A DNA stretch of 64,000 bases from Streptomyces sp. NBC_00572 (lineage in GTDB: Bacteria > Actinomycetota > Actinomycetes > Streptomycetales > Streptomycetaceae), in the NCBI RefSeq assembly GCF_026341815.1, contig NZ_JAPENX010000001.1, positions 6,696,001 to 6,760,000 on the forward strand, in the 5' to 3' direction. Under the pieces are notes generated by a model, which was not told the origin of the DNA, ran no database searches, and saw only the letters and a program-made list of their open reading frames with translations. The position numbers were made by a program, and so were the translations under genes. Below are positions 45,245-54,809 of the stretch, in pieces (position 1 is the stretch's first letter; the number at the start of each line of letters is the position of its first letter).

Positions 45245-48200
45245 ATGGCTTTAACTAGTTCACGGTCTCTGCCGCACGACGGCGGACGTCGGACTCCTCT
45301 CAGAGATCTCGCACTGGTCGTGACCTGCGCACTGCTGGCTTCCTTAGCCCCCCTGCTCACCGCAGGGCAAGCGCAGGCGGCGCCCAAGGCTGATCTCCGC
45401 GCGGTGACATGGAACGCCCAGGGTGGAAACAAGTGGGAGCACGTCAGGTCCTACCTTCTCAAGGACGCCGACATTCTGGCCCTGCAGGAAGTCAACACCC
45501 CGCCCGTGGACTTCGTCACGCACGATGAGATGACACGGCTGAGTAATACGGGCGACACCTCCACGACACCCGGCGGTCTGCCAAGCCTCAAGTACAGGGT
45601 CTTCACCAAGAGCTATGCCTCGGGCGGCACCGCCGGCAACGTCGTCGGCCAGATGTTCTACGTGGACATCCTCGACAAGAACCTGTGGGGCTCCGGAGGC
45701 ACCGGGGACGACGAGGACCCGGACACTCAGAAGAACACCCAGAAGTCCATGGCCGTGTGGGTGAACAAGGACGTAGCCGCGGACTTCGACGCACTCAAGG
45801 ACATCAAGATCGTCACCCCTCGCGCGCGCGAGGACAACGACAAGTGGATACGCTCCCGTCCGGCCGTGGGAGTGCGCGTCAAGGGCACCTGGTACTTCAA
45901 CATCCACGCCGCGTCCATCCGTTCCGGTTCGAAACCCAACCCGCACGCGAAGGCGCTGACACAGGCGGTCGCCGAAGCCGTGGGCAACGAACCGTGGCGG
46001 ATCCTGGGAGACTTCAACTCCGATGCCCAGACCTTCCGCAGCCAGGTCAGGGACAGCACCTACTACGCGACCCGGAACGGCAAGCCGGACGGAATCCCCG
46101 TGCCGACCCAACAGTCCGGGTACTGGCTCGACTTCATTACCTCCAGCGAGAAGCTGACCGACCTCGCCGTGTCCATCAGCAGCCGGGGCGGATCTGACCA
46201 CTGGCCTGTGAGGTTCGCGCCCGCGGGCATGCGCGAGTGCATGTCCGGCTGGGACAGCCGGACCGTCTACAACCTCACCACTCTGGCCGCCCGAGCGGTG
46301 CAGGACGGTGACGTGTGCGTCGGCAACGACGCGGTGGTCTCCATGGGTGACAGCTACATCTCCGGTGAGGGAGGGCGCTGGCAGGGCAACGGCGCCGGCG
46401 AGCTGTCCTACCGCAGCCGCCAGGGCTCCGCCTTCGGCACCGACCGGGCGGCGTACGACTGCACCGGCACCGGCAAGGACGAGGTCTGCGAGCACGAACC
46501 GAAGCGGGTATACGGCGAGACCGCGTCCGGCAAGGAGATGTGCCACCGCTCCGATCTCGCCCCGATCAAGAGCATCGGCGACGTGCTCGGCATCCCGGCC
46601 GAGCGCCGGTTCAACATCGCCTGCTCGGGGGCGACCACGACGGACGTCACGGACAACACCTTCAAGGGTGAAGAGCCCCAGGTGAAACAGCTCGCCAAGA
46701 TCGCGGCCGAGAACAACGTGAAGTACGTGGTGCTCTCGATCGGCGGCAACGACCTCGGATTCTCCGACATCGGCTTCAACTGCGTCGTGGGTTACGTCGG
46801 CAACAAGCCGTGCAGCACCGATGGCCGGGGCGACGTCTACAAGAAGACGGCGACCATCCGGGAGAAGGTCAGCAACACGATCGCGAAGATCAGGGCCACC
46901 ATGAGCGAGGCGGGGCAGGAGAACCCGAAGATCATCCTGCAGGCGTATCCGAATCCGGTGTCCTCGGTGGAGAACAACCGGTACCCGTCCAAGGCGCTGA
47001 GCTGGGCCCGCATGATGACCGGCGGATGCGCTCTGCTGGACCCGGACGTCGACTGGCTGCACTACGAGGTCGTCCCGCGCCTGAACGAGGCCCTCGCCGA
47101 CGCGGCGCACGAGCAGGAGGCCATCTTCCTCAACACCCAGAACGCCTTCGCGGGCCACGAGCTGTGCGCCAAGGCGTCCTCCCAGGCATCCGAACTCAAC
47201 TCGCTGGGCAACCCGCCGCAGGCCAAGAGCTCCGAATGGGTACGCTGGATTCCCGGCCTCGCCAACTGGCTCCCCTACACCCAGGGGGACAAGCAGGAAG
47301 CCATCCACCCCAACGCCTTTGGCCAGCAGGCGCTGGGCACCTGTGTGGCGAAGACCATCGCGGCCACCAGCTGGCAGTCGCAGGGCTACTTCACCTGCGC
47401 CGGATCGGCCGGTGCCACCCCCGAGCAGATGGAGGTCACCCAGAAGGGGGAGGACTCCCTCTGGCCGGGCGGCTCGACGGGCCCGGTGAGTAGGAACATG
47501 CAGCTGCGCAACGCGTCCTCCGGCGACCTGGCCGACGCCGACTGGGGCGGCGACGGAGCCTGGGGCAAAGCGACGGGCGCGGACGGTTCCGCCCGCCAGC
47601 TGTGGCACGTGGACGACTCCCAGAAGCTGGACGGAGACCTGGTCCCGGCCCTTCCGGTCCGCGCGGTCGCCACGATCAAATACGGTGACAACTTCCTGCA
47701 CACGGACGACGGCCCCAACTGGGCGAAGATCGTCTCGGGGAGGAGCGGAAAGCCCGTGTCCTGGGCGGTGGCCCACACGCTGTACAACGGCTCCTCGCAG
47801 CTCGTCGCGTACGAGAGCAACGGGAAGGGCGGGTACGACATCACCGGGTGTCTGACCCAGAACCCGGGCCGGATCGGCAAGGACCACCAGAGCTGGCTGA
47901 GCGTCGAGACCTGCACCAACATCATGTACCAGCAGTGGTGGTTCGAAGACCCCGGCACCGTGGGGGCGCAGCCCAACGCGGACGGCTGGGCCGCCCTTTC
48001 GACCGGACAGCTCATGTCGTCCGCCGCCCAGACCTGCGTCAGCGGTGGCCAGGTGGACCAGGTCGGGCTCGCGCAGTGCGGGGACGGCAAGGAGCAGCAG
48101 TGGCAGGCCCGCGCATCGGTGACCGCCCCCTCCAGCGGTATGTCCGCGTCATCGGCCGCCGCGACGGCTGTGCCGGGCAGCCATGCCGCCGCTGTCCGCA

Positions 48201-48895
48201 GCGGCCGGGTAAGCCTCGCGTCCGATCCGGCCGGAGACCCCCATGGGGCGTTCTTCTTCGTCAACCAGAGTTCCGGGCAGTGCCTGGACTACGACCGGAC
48301 GAACGACGAAGTCCTGCAGTGGGAGTGCAACGGCGGAGACAACCAGCAGTGGTACCACTACGGTGACACCCTGCGCTCCGTCTACAACGGACAGTGCCTG
48401 AAGCCGGGCGAGAACGACACCCTGGTCGCGACCGAGTGCTCCACCGCTCCCGAGGAGTGGGAGGGCGGCATCGAGCCCAAGGACAACGACCGTGTGTCCC
48501 TCCAGTCCGCGACAGGGCTGGCCATGGACCTGACCGCCGGGGACACTTCAGCCGGAACCAAGATCCTCGGCTGGACGCCCTGCAGGTGCAAGAACAACCA
48601 GATCTGGGATCTGCACGCCGATGCCCAGGGCATCTGGCGGATGGCCCCCATGGCGCTCGACTCCCGGCACGTGTCCTACGACGCGCAGGACAGGACCGTC
48701 ACCCTGATGGACGCGGTTGCCGACAACAAGGGCGAGCAGTGGCGCCTCGAAGCGGTCGGAGGCGGCTGGTACCGCATCGTCAGCACTCTGGACGGAGCGA
48801 TGGTGACCGCCATCGAGGAAGGCGCGCCACTGGCACTCAGGGAGCCGTCGAACGACCTGGGCCAGCTCTGGAAGATCACACTGAACAACCGGTAA
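45245..48895 (+). CDS. Secreted CdtB-like nuclease/SGNH hydrolase/lectin fusion
   Basis: A 1216-residue exported protein. Residues 1-46 are a signal peptide. Residues 48-325 form an endonuclease/exonuclease/phosphatase domain: TWNAQGGNKW (55-64), DILALQEV with Glu82, FNIHAAS with His221, GDFNSD (255-260) and SDHWPV (317-322). The WN-x-QG-xx-KW opening resembles cytolethal distending toxin CdtB. Residues 360-705 form an SGNH esterase domain: MGDSYISGEGG with Ser370, CSGATT, SIGGNDLGF with Asn502 and EAIHPN with His688. About 745-1216 contains beta-trefoil (ricin-type) segments, for example QCLDYD, NQQWYHY and GQCLKPG. AGAAGGAAAA precedes ATG 45245. Codon 3 and a second codon near 35 are TTA, so translation may depend on bldA. 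Target and role are unknown. Confidence 0.85.
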   Translation: MALTSSRSLPHDGGRRTPLRDLALVVTCALLASLAPLLTAGQAQAAPKADLRAVTWNAQGGNKWEHVRSYLLKDADILALQEVNTPPVDFVTHDEMTRLSNTGDTSTTPGGLPSLKYRVFTKSYASGGTAGNVVGQMFYVDILDKNLWGSGGTGDDEDPDTQKNTQKSMAVWVNKDVAADFDALKDIKIVTPRAREDNDKWIRSRPAVGVRVKGTWYFNIHAASIRSGSKPNPHAKALTQAVAEAVGNEPWRILGDFNSDAQTFRSQVRDSTYYATRNGKPDGIPVPTQQSGYWLDFITSSEKLTDLAVSISSRGGSDHWPVRFAPAGMRECMSGWDSRTVYNLTTLAARAVQDGDVCVGNDAVVSMGDSYISGEGGRWQGNGAGELSYRSRQGSAFGTDRAAYDCTGTGKDEVCEHEPKRVYGETASGKEMCHRSDLAPIKSIGDVLGIPAERRFNIACSGATTTDVTDNTFKGEEPQVKQLAKIAAENNVKYVVLSIGGNDLGFSDIGFNCVVGYVGNKPCSTDGRGDVYKKTATIREKVSNTIAKIRATMSEAGQENPKIILQAYPNPVSSVENNRYPSKALSWARMMTGGCALLDPDVDWLHYEVVPRLNEALADAAHEQEAIFLNTQNAFAGHELCAKASSQASELNSLGNPPQAKSSEWVRWIPGLANWLPYTQGDKQEAIHPNAFGQQALGTCVAKTIAATSWQSQGYFTCAGSAGATPEQMEVTQKGEDSLWPGGSTGPVSRNMQLRNASSGDLADADWGGDGAWGKATGADGSARQLWHVDDSQKLDGDLVPALPVRAVATIKYGDNFLHTDDGPNWAKIVSGRSGKPVSWAVAHTLYNGSSQLVAYESNGKGGYDITGCLTQNPGRIGKDHQSWLSVETCTNIMYQQWWFEDPGTVGAQPNADGWAALSTGQLMSSAAQTCVSGGQVDQVGLAQCGDGKEQQWQARASVTAPSSGMSASSAAATAVPGSHAAAVRSGRVSLASDPAGDPHGAFFFVNQSSGQCLDYDRTNDEVLQWECNGGDNQQWYHYGDTLRSVYNGQCLKPGENDTLVATECSTAPEEWEGGIEPKDNDRVSLQSATGLAMDLTAGDTSAGTKILGWTPCRCKNNQIWDLHADAQGIWRMAPMALDSRHVSYDAQDRTVTLMDAVADNKGEQWRLEAVGGGWYRIVSTLDGAMVTAIEEGAPLALREPSNDLGQLWKITLNNR

Positions 48896-48942
48896 GCACG
48901 ACACACCCCTGACACCACGGTGCTTACCAAGCCGTAACCGCT

Positions 48943-48979
48943 CTACCGGGTCCCCCTCGCGCTGAGGGGGACCCGGTAG
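48943..48979. terminator. 16-bp perfect hairpin after the fusion gene
   Basis: CTACCGGGTCCCCCTC (48943-48958) pairs with GAGGGGGACCCGGTAG (48964-48979) around GCGCT. The stretch 48980-49243 shows no supported gene. Confidence 0.9.
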
Positions 48980-49243
48980 TCCAACAGACATCACCGACTA
49001 CGGATCGTCGGAATACTGCCGGACCGTCAAGGCCGGCCAGCGAACCCGGGGCAGCCCGCGCGAAGGCAGGTGGCGTGAGCGGCGGACCGGACCGAGTTCG
49101 CCACGTGGGCGGCGACAACCCTGCCACCCACCTCGTCGGCGCGCGCCGCCTGCTGCCGTGTCCAGCCCCCGCCGCTGGAGGGGGCTCTCCTGCAGGCCAT
49201 CGAGTGCTGCCCCTCCTCCGTCCAGCCCGGCCCCTCCTTGGGA

Positions 49244-50014
49244 TCAGGCCGGGTACGTGATCGAGCCCAGCGGAGGGCAGGGGGCGAGGAGGGACGACCC
49301 GGCGCTGGGGCGTTCGACGAAGGCCCGGGCCTGGGCGGCCCGCTGGCGCCGGGTGTCCGACGCGTCGGCGTGCCAGGCGTCGAACCTGGCCCTGGGGTGG
49401 TCCCATGAGCCGTCGATGAGATCGAGGCTGGTGTTGCCGGAGCTGCGCTGGAACTCCGCCTTCAGGGCGGCCCGCTGGAGCGCGGTCTGGAGCGCGGCGA
49501 GATCGACGCGGGTGGCCAGGACGCCTTGGGTGTGCGGCTCGCGGGTGGGCAGCGGGGCCTGGGGGAGCGGGGACACCCCGGTGTCGAGGCGCCCGATGTT
49601 GTCGACCGTCGCGTCCTGCGCCTCCCTCACCGCGGTCCGCATCTCCTGGTGCAGCCAGATCAGTTCGTCGAAGTCGTCCTGGGTGATGCGCATGCGCTGG
49701 TAGAGGGCCCGGAAGCGGGGACCCTGGTGCAGCGGGAGCGAGGGGCCGGCGTGCAGCGCCACGCAGTCGTTGTAGCCGGCCGCCACTGCGGCTTCGAGGT
49801 GGGCGACCGCACGGTCCGCCTGCCCGCCCAAGAGGGCCATGCCGCTGAGGTTCGCGTGACCCGCGGCGACGATCCACGCCCCGTCGGGTCCGAGCGCCGC
49901 GCCCCGCGCCACGACGTCGTGGAGGCCAGGGGCGATGTCGGCGCCCCCGTCCGTCAGGTGCGTCACGAGCAGCTCGTGAAGGCGGGCGATCAGCGAGTGG
50001 ACGGTGTCGGCCAT
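49244..50014 (-). CDS. Hypothetical protein, TPR-like N-terminus
   Basis: A 256-residue protein of no family I can name with confidence. The first 110 residues are helical with a tetratricopeptide-like flavour (AWIVAAGHANLSGMALLGGQADRAVAHLEAAVAAGY, then RFRALYQRM), close to the TPR end-of-group pattern. Residues 110-200 are helical and charged, and the last 40 are low in structure. No signal peptide or membrane span. The ATG at 50014 has GAGGAGAT upstream, a good site. No operon partners. The codon pattern supports a real gene. Confidence 0.65.
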   Translation of the reverse strand: MADTVHSLIARLHELLVTHLTDGGADIAPGLHDVVARGAALGPDGAWIVAAGHANLSGMALLGGQADRAVAHLEAAVAAGYNDCVALHAGPSLPLHQGPRFRALYQRMRITQDDFDELIWLHQEMRTAVREAQDATVDNIGRLDTGVSPLPQAPLPTREPHTQGVLATRVDLAALQTALQRAALKAEFQRSSGNTSLDLIDGSWDHPRARFDAWHADASDTRRQRAAQARAFVERPSAGSSLLAPCPPLGSITYPA

Positions 50015-50373
50015 GGATCTCCTCGGACCTGGACGGTGAGAGCGGAGGCGGCCGCCACGTCGGTGCGGGAGCGGCCCGTCGAGAGATGACGGGCGGATGG
50101 GAGGAACGGTTCCTTCCGGCTTCGGTGGTGTGCCGCCGGTGCTGGTGAAGGGGCGGTATTCCGACCTTGCACAATTCCCAGCCGGGGTTCGTCTGCGTGA
50201 GGCTGTGCCTTTGCCGGTTCAGGGTGCGGGACTTGGTCGGGTCGTAGCTTTGTGTGCGTGTTGCCCACGCCGCGACCCCGTGTGTGGTCGCCTGGGCGGC
50301 CAGGGTCAGTCCGAGGACCGCGTACGGGGCCGGTCGGGTTTGCGTGGCCAACTAGAGCGCGGTGGATCCAGGT
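50015..50373. other. Intergenic stretch without recognised gene
   Basis: This holds the upstream region of the TPR-like gene. A minus-strand frame from 50351 is open and begins ATQTRPAPYAVLGLTLAAQ, but I recognise no family and it runs out of frame into the TPR-like gene. No hairpin or repeat stands out. Confidence 0.4.
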
Positions 50374-51029
50374 TCAGGACCCCACCCGGCCGGTGTCGTA
50401 CGCCCACATCGCGATCTCGACCCTGTTTCGGGCGCCGATTTTGGTCAGCAGGCTGGCGACGTGGGTCTTGGCGGTCGTCAAGCCGATGAACAGCTCGGCG
50501 GCGATCTCGGCGTTCGTGCGGCCATGGGCGACCAGCGTCAGCACCTCCTCCTCGCGTTCGGTGAGCGGCTCGATCGGTTGGGTCCGTCGGCTCGACGGTT
50601 CCCTGGCGGCGAGGGTGGCCAGCAGCCGCCGGGTGATGTTCGGCGCGATCAGGGCATCGCCGACGGCGGCGGCATGGACGGCCTGGACGAGCAGCGCCGG
50701 CCCGGCGTCCTTGAGCAGAAAGCCTCGGGCGCCGGCCCGGAGCGCGCCGTGGACGTACTCGTCGAGGTCGAATGTCGTGATCACCACCACCGCGATCGGG
50801 TCCGGGACGCCCCGACCTGCGAGGAGCTTGGTCACCTCGATGCCGTCGAGCCCGGGCATCTGGATGTCGACCAGGCACACGTCGGGGCGTAGCCGATGCG
50901 CCAGCTCGACGGCGGCGTGGCCGTCGGCGGCCTGGCCGACGACCTCGATGTCGGGCTGCGCGTCAAGGATCATCGACAGGCCGGTGCGCACCAGATCTTG
51001 GTCGTCGCCACCAGCACGCGTACCGTCAT
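50374..51029 (-). pseudogene. LuxR-type response regulator with early frameshift
   Basis: ATG 51029 overlaps the stop of the sensor kinase and reads MTVRVLVA, but the expected DDQDLVRTGL is in the next frame. One base (a C after GTGGC) appears to be missing near 51010. Beyond this the receiver domain is normal: phospho-acceptor Asp in VCLVDIQMPG, VITTF, FLLKD. The C-terminal helix-turn-helix LTEREEEVLTLVAHGRTNAEIAAELFI is also intact, and the gene ends cleanly. As read, no start downstream restores the acidic pair of the receiver. This is either a recent mutation that cuts the kinase from its output, or a sequencing error. Everything else about the gene looks healthy. Confidence 0.75.
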
Positions 51030-52168
51030 CGGCGTACCTTCGTCGGCATCTCGGCGTCGACCGTCCACCCGCCCTCGGGCGCCGGCCCGGCACGCAGCGT
51101 GCCGCCGAGCAGCTGCACGCGCTCGGTCATCCCCAGCAGCCCGAAGCCGTGGTTCACCGACCGTGCCGGGTCGATCTGTCCGTCGTCGGTCACGCGTAGT
51201 CGCAGCCTTCCCGCGCCCTCTACGACCCGGATCTCCACACGCGAGGCGTTACGGGCGTGCCGCAGGGCGTTGGTCAGCGCCTCTTGCGCCAGCCGGTAGA
51301 CCGCCGCGTCGACCTGGGGCGGAAGTTCGTCCATGTCATCTGGCAACTCTACGTCGATGACCGGGACCGGGGCGCGTCGGGCGAGGGACACCAGGTCGGC
51401 AACGCCGGGCTGGGGGGCGCACTCCGCCGGCGCTCCGTCGCGCAGCACCCGGACCATCGCCCGCATCTCCGCGAGCGTCCGCGACGCTTCCCCTTCGATG
51501 ACCACCAGCGCCTCGAGTGCCGCTTCAGGTCGCTGCCCGGCCATCGCCCGGCCCGCCTGCGCCTGCACAGCGATCGCCGAGACGTGGTGGCCGACGATGT
51601 CGTGCAGCTCGCGCGCGAGGCCGACCCGCTCCTGGCTGCGGCTCTGGTCCAACGCCCGGCGCCAGCTCTCGGCGCGGTAGCGGAACGCCGCTCCGCCCGC
51701 CGCCGCCGCCGCCAGGACGGCGAACCCGCCGATGACGTTCGCCGGCCCGGTGTAGTCGGCGACCGTACCGATTCCCGCAGCGACCGACACCACCGCCAAC
51801 CCGATCACGATCTCGCGCCCTGAGCCCCAGCGGACCAGCGCGTAGACGAGCACCAGGAAGTAGAACATCGTGTCGAGGCCCACGCTCGGGGCCCCGCCCA
51901 GCAGGCGAGCCAGTCCCAACGCCATCGCGGTGCCGAAGGCCACCACGACACAGGCCAACGGGTGGGTACGCCGCCACAGCAGCACCGGCGCAAGTCCGAC
52001 CGCCACGATCGTCGCAAACGGCCGCCAGGCGACGTCGTCCCGGAGGACTCCTTCCAGCAGCGCCGTCACCATCAACACCCCGACCAGCACCCAGTCGCGC
52101 CGCACCCGTTCGGGAGCGTCCGTGGCGCGGGGCTCGGCCCGCAGCGAGCTCAGGGCGTTGGTGGTCAC
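51026..52168 (-). CDS. Two-component sensor histidine kinase
   Basis: A 380-residue membrane kinase of the HisKA_3 (NarL/DesK) type. The N-terminal 165 residues contain four to five hydrophobic spans with short loops and no large outside domain. The H-box ARELHDIVGHHVSAIAVQ carries the phospho-His near 191. The ATPase domain shows YRLAQEALTNALRHARNA and HGFGLLGMTERV. GTG 52168 starts it, 162 bp from a divergent small membrane protein gene. Its stop overlaps the response regulator start, the normal arrangement for this class. The signal is unknown; membrane-embedded sensing is likely because no extracellular domain is seen. Confidence 0.9.
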   Translation of the reverse strand: MTTNALSSLRAEPRATDAPERVRRDWVLVGVLMVTALLEGVLRDDVAWRPFATIVAVGLAPVLLWRRTHPLACVVVAFGTAMALGLARLLGGAPSVGLDTMFYFLVLVYALVRWGSGREIVIGLAVVSVAAGIGTVADYTGPANVIGGFAVLAAAAAGGAAFRYRAESWRRALDQSRSQERVGLARELHDIVGHHVSAIAVQAQAGRAMAGQRPEAALEALVVIEGEASRTLAEMRAMVRVLRDGAPAECAPQPGVADLVSLARRAPVPVIDVELPDDMDELPPQVDAAVYRLAQEALTNALRHARNASRVEIRVVEGAGRLRLRVTDDGQIDPARSVNHGFGLLGMTERVQLLGGTLRAGPAPEGGWTVDAEMPTKVRR

Positions 52169-52330
52169 ACACCCAGCCTACGGACCGCCGAGGCGTCGGG
52201 GACCGACCGAAAGAACGACCCGCCGCTCCTCCCAACGACCGAGGCGGGTCCGGCCTCGACGTCGATGTGCCCGCCGCCGGGCCCAGCGATCGTGGGCCTA
52301 CCAGTCCTCACCACAACAACGGAGCCTACG

Positions 52331-52822
52331 ATGAGAACGCGTCGACCCACCACGACCGCACTGGAAAACCAGCGGATCCCGGTGAGAGCCAAGCTCGCCG
52401 CAGCGTGGACAAGCTTCATGTTCCTGTACGTCTACGTGGACATTCTCGCCTTCTTCAAGCCCGGCGTCATCGATGACATCGAGGGCGGCATCGTCTGGGA
52501 GTTCAACATCAGCCAGACGTTGTTGACCGCCTTCCTCGCGCTCATGGCGATCCCGATCCTCATGGTCGTGCTGTCTATGGCGCTGCCCGCCCGGGCGAAC
52601 CGCATCACGAACCTCATCGTGGCCTCGGTACAGGTCCCCTTCGCGGCATTCAACGCGGTGGGCGAGTCCTGGACGTACTTCTACGGCCTTGGCGTCGCAC
52701 TGGAGGTGATCGTTCTCGCCCTCATCCTGCGGTGGGCCTGGACCTGGCCCCGCACCACACCGTCGGCGACCATGGCGACCAGCCCGGACCGTGAAACCGT
52801 TCGCGCTCAGCAGCAAGCGTGA
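52331..52822 (+). CDS. DUF6326-like small membrane protein
   Basis: A 163-residue protein with four hydrophobic spans. The first, AAWTSFMFLYVYVDILAFF, carries the acidic YVDI feature typical of DUF6326 proteins, followed by KPGVIDDIEGG and ISQTLLTAFLALMAIPILMVVLSM. ATG 52331 has GGAG seven bases upstream; the longer open frame upstream is antisense to the kinase. It is divergent from the sensor kinase and so is a likely target of that two-component system (inference). Molecular function is unknown. A hairpin at 52919 probably ends the transcript. Confidence 0.8.
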   Translation: MRTRRPTTTALENQRIPVRAKLAAAWTSFMFLYVYVDILAFFKPGVIDDIEGGIVWEFNISQTLLTAFLALMAIPILMVVLSMALPARANRITNLIVASVQVPFAAFNAVGESWTYFYGLGVALEVIVLALILRWAWTWPRTTPSATMATSPDRETVRAQQQA

Positions 52823-52918
52823 ACCCAAGAGCAGTCCCGGTCCTGTTCGGAGCCATCTGCCTCGGTGCCGCGTGGGGGCCGCCTGGCGGCGGGACACCAA
52901 CTACCACGGGCACGTCGC

Positions 52919-52943
52919 GTAGGGGCCTTCCCGAGGCCCCTAC
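52919..52943 (+). terminator. 10-bp hairpin after the DUF6326-like gene
   Basis: GTAGGGGCCT (52919-52928) and AGGCCCCTAC (52934-52943) pair around TCCCG, about 95 bp past the stop codon. Confidence 0.8.
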
Positions 52944-53047
52944 CGGCAGGTCAGGTCATCGGATGCGCACACAGGCCCACCGCATCGTCGACACGCGACG
53001 ACGAGCCGACGTATCAGGTCCGCCAGTCCCCACCGAACACCCCGGTC

Positions 53048-53097
53048 ATGATCCAGGCGCACCAGCTCACCAAGCGCTACGGCGACAAGACCACCGC
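53048..53097 (+). pseudogene. ABC ATPase N-terminal fragment
   Basis: MIQAHQLTKRYGDKTTA, 17 codons from ATG 53048, is the exact kind of start seen in bacitracin-type ABC ATPases, but the frame then stops matching. Only the 5' tip of the gene survives. The following 53098-53591 holds FWSVASAYGFKDADVEELTAGRDW ending at 53172 and no gene I recognise. Confidence 0.5.
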
Positions 53098-53591
53098 TTC
53101 TGGTCTGTCGCGTCGGCGTACGGGTTCAAGGACGCGGACGTAGAGGAGCTGACCGCCGGCCGGGACTGGTGAGCGAGAACTGGGAGTCGAAGTGCATGAC
53201 GCAGATCGCTGTTGATCGGAGCGCCATAGGGCGCCTGCCAGGCGAACTCCCGGGTCAGGCGCCCTGTTTCGTGCTGCGAGAAGAAGCCGATCTTCTTCGG
53301 CGAGTAAGACACCAGCAGGTGTTTCGTGTGCTGGTGGTACAGCAGTTGCACCCGGGCTGACCAGTGAAACGACAGTTGGTGCGTTTCTTTGGCCTGGCTT
53401 GGACCGGAAAGGGTCCGGATCGTGGTCCGAGCATCCTGACACGGAGGGGATGGGAGGGGGCGAGGTGGTCCGCGTGAGGGAGGTGGAGGCACCGCTTGCC
53501 GGGTCGGCCCACGGGTGCGGGCGCGGCCGGGCGAGAGGGGGAAACGGTGGGGCGGGCGCCGAGGCGGACGGCCGCCCCGGTCACGGCGGGG

Positions 53592-54809
53592 CTAGGAGGC
53601 CTTCGGCCACGTGAGCCTTCCCGCCCAGTGGGCCCAGGCCACGAGGGCCATGAAGACGGCTGCCAGCCCGCCCAGCACCATGACGGTGGAGGGCGAGGAA
53701 CGGTCGAGGACGGCTCCTCCGACCAGGGCCCCGATGGAGATGGTGGCCTGGAAGGAAGCGGTGAAGAGGACGGAGGACGCCTCGGGGGAGTCGGGGGCGG
53801 CCTTGGAGAACCATGTCTGGGAGCAGACCGGGACGGCACCGTAGGCGACGCCCCAGACGACCAGCAGCGCCACCGCGCCGGCGTCCGACTGTCCCAGGAC
53901 GGGCAGAAGCAGGGTCGCGGCGGCGATCAGGGCCGCCGCCGCGGCGAAGGTGGACCGCGGATGGCGACCCACCATGGATCCGCCGAGGAAGTTGCCGGCG
54001 ATGCCGGCCGCTCCGTAGATGAGCAGGTAGACCGTGATGAGACCCGAGCTGATGTGGGTCACCTGCTCAAGGAAGGGGGTGACGTACGTGTACGCGCCGA
54101 AGTGGGCGAGCACGACGAGGAAAGTCATGACCAGGGCGAAGCGGGTGTTGACCCTCCGGAGCATGCTGCCGAGGACATCGAGGCGCGTCGCCTGGTCCGA
54201 AGGGAGGGGCGGGACGACTGCGAGAAGCAGCACGAGGACGGCCAGCGTGAAGCCGCCCATGACGAGGAACGCCGTCCGCCAGCCTGCGATGTCACCGATG
54301 AACGTGCCCAGCGGTACTCCGAGTACGGAGCCGAGCGGTACGGCGGAGAAGATCACCGCGGTCGCGCGGCCCACGGACTTCGCGGGAACCAGCTGACCGG
54401 CGAGTCCGGCCCCGATGGACCAGAAGCCGCCGATGGTGACGCCCACCATGACGCGGGAGATCAGGACCAGCCAGTAGCTCGACGCGGCGGAGGCAAGGAA
54501 GTTGGCCAGCGACAGCAGAAGGATGAACACGCCCAGCATGACCCGCCGGTCGATACGTCCTGTGGCCACCGTGACGACAGGGGCCGAGACCGCGGCGAGG
54601 AATCCTGGCATGGTCATCATGAGACCAGCCATTCCGTCCGAAATGGTGAAACTCGATCCGATCGAAGTGAGAAGGCCGATCGGAAGAATTTCGGTCGTGA
54701 CGATGGAGAAGATTCCCAGCATTACCGAAATGACGGCCAGCCAGGAGATGAAGGGCGAGCGGTCAGGCGATGCGGGAGATTGGACAGAAGGGGTGGTTGC
54801 TGTGGACAT
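53592..54809 (-). CDS. MFS efflux transporter
   Basis: A 405-residue major facilitator with 12 hydrophobic spans. Conserved parts include LPIGLLTSIGSSFTISDGMAG, the loop 2-3 motif GRIDRRVML after TM2, ISRVMVGVTIGGFWSIGAG with the antiporter-like glycines of TM5, and VPLGTFIGDIAGWRTAFLVMGG. These match the drug-proton or AraJ/NepI-like sugar and nucleoside exporters. The ATG at 54809 follows CAGGACGGG. It stands alone between remnants, with no regulator beside it. Export of a drug, purine or sugar is possible, and the substrate cannot be assigned. 54810-54956 is its upstream region, with nothing distinctive. Confidence 0.88.
   Translation of the reverse strand: MSTATTPSVQSPASPDRSPFISWLAVISVMLGIFSIVTTEILPIGLLTSIGSSFTISDGMAGLMMTMPGFLAAVSAPVVTVATGRIDRRVMLGVFILLLSLANFLASAASSYWLVLISRVMVGVTIGGFWSIGAGLAGQLVPAKSVGRATAVIFSAVPLGSVLGVPLGTFIGDIAGWRTAFLVMGGFTLAVLVLLLAVVPPLPSDQATRLDVLGSMLRRVNTRFALVMTFLVVLAHFGAYTYVTPFLEQVTHISSGLITVYLLIYGAAGIAGNFLGGSMVGRHPRSTFAAAAALIAAATLLLPVLGQSDAGAVALLVVWGVAYGAVPVCSQTWFSKAAPDSPEASSVLFTASFQATISIGALVGGAVLDRSSPSTVMVLGGLAAVFMALVAWAHWAGRLTWPKAS

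Noticed and set aside
45344..47887. 847-residue open frame on the minus strand
   Set aside because: It is antisense to the CdtB-like fusion, which has clear catalytic motifs in the other direction.
53172..53400. Minus-strand frame reading VQLLYHQHTKHLLVSY
   Set aside because: I found no start with a ribosome site and no family resemblance, so it is not listed as a gene.
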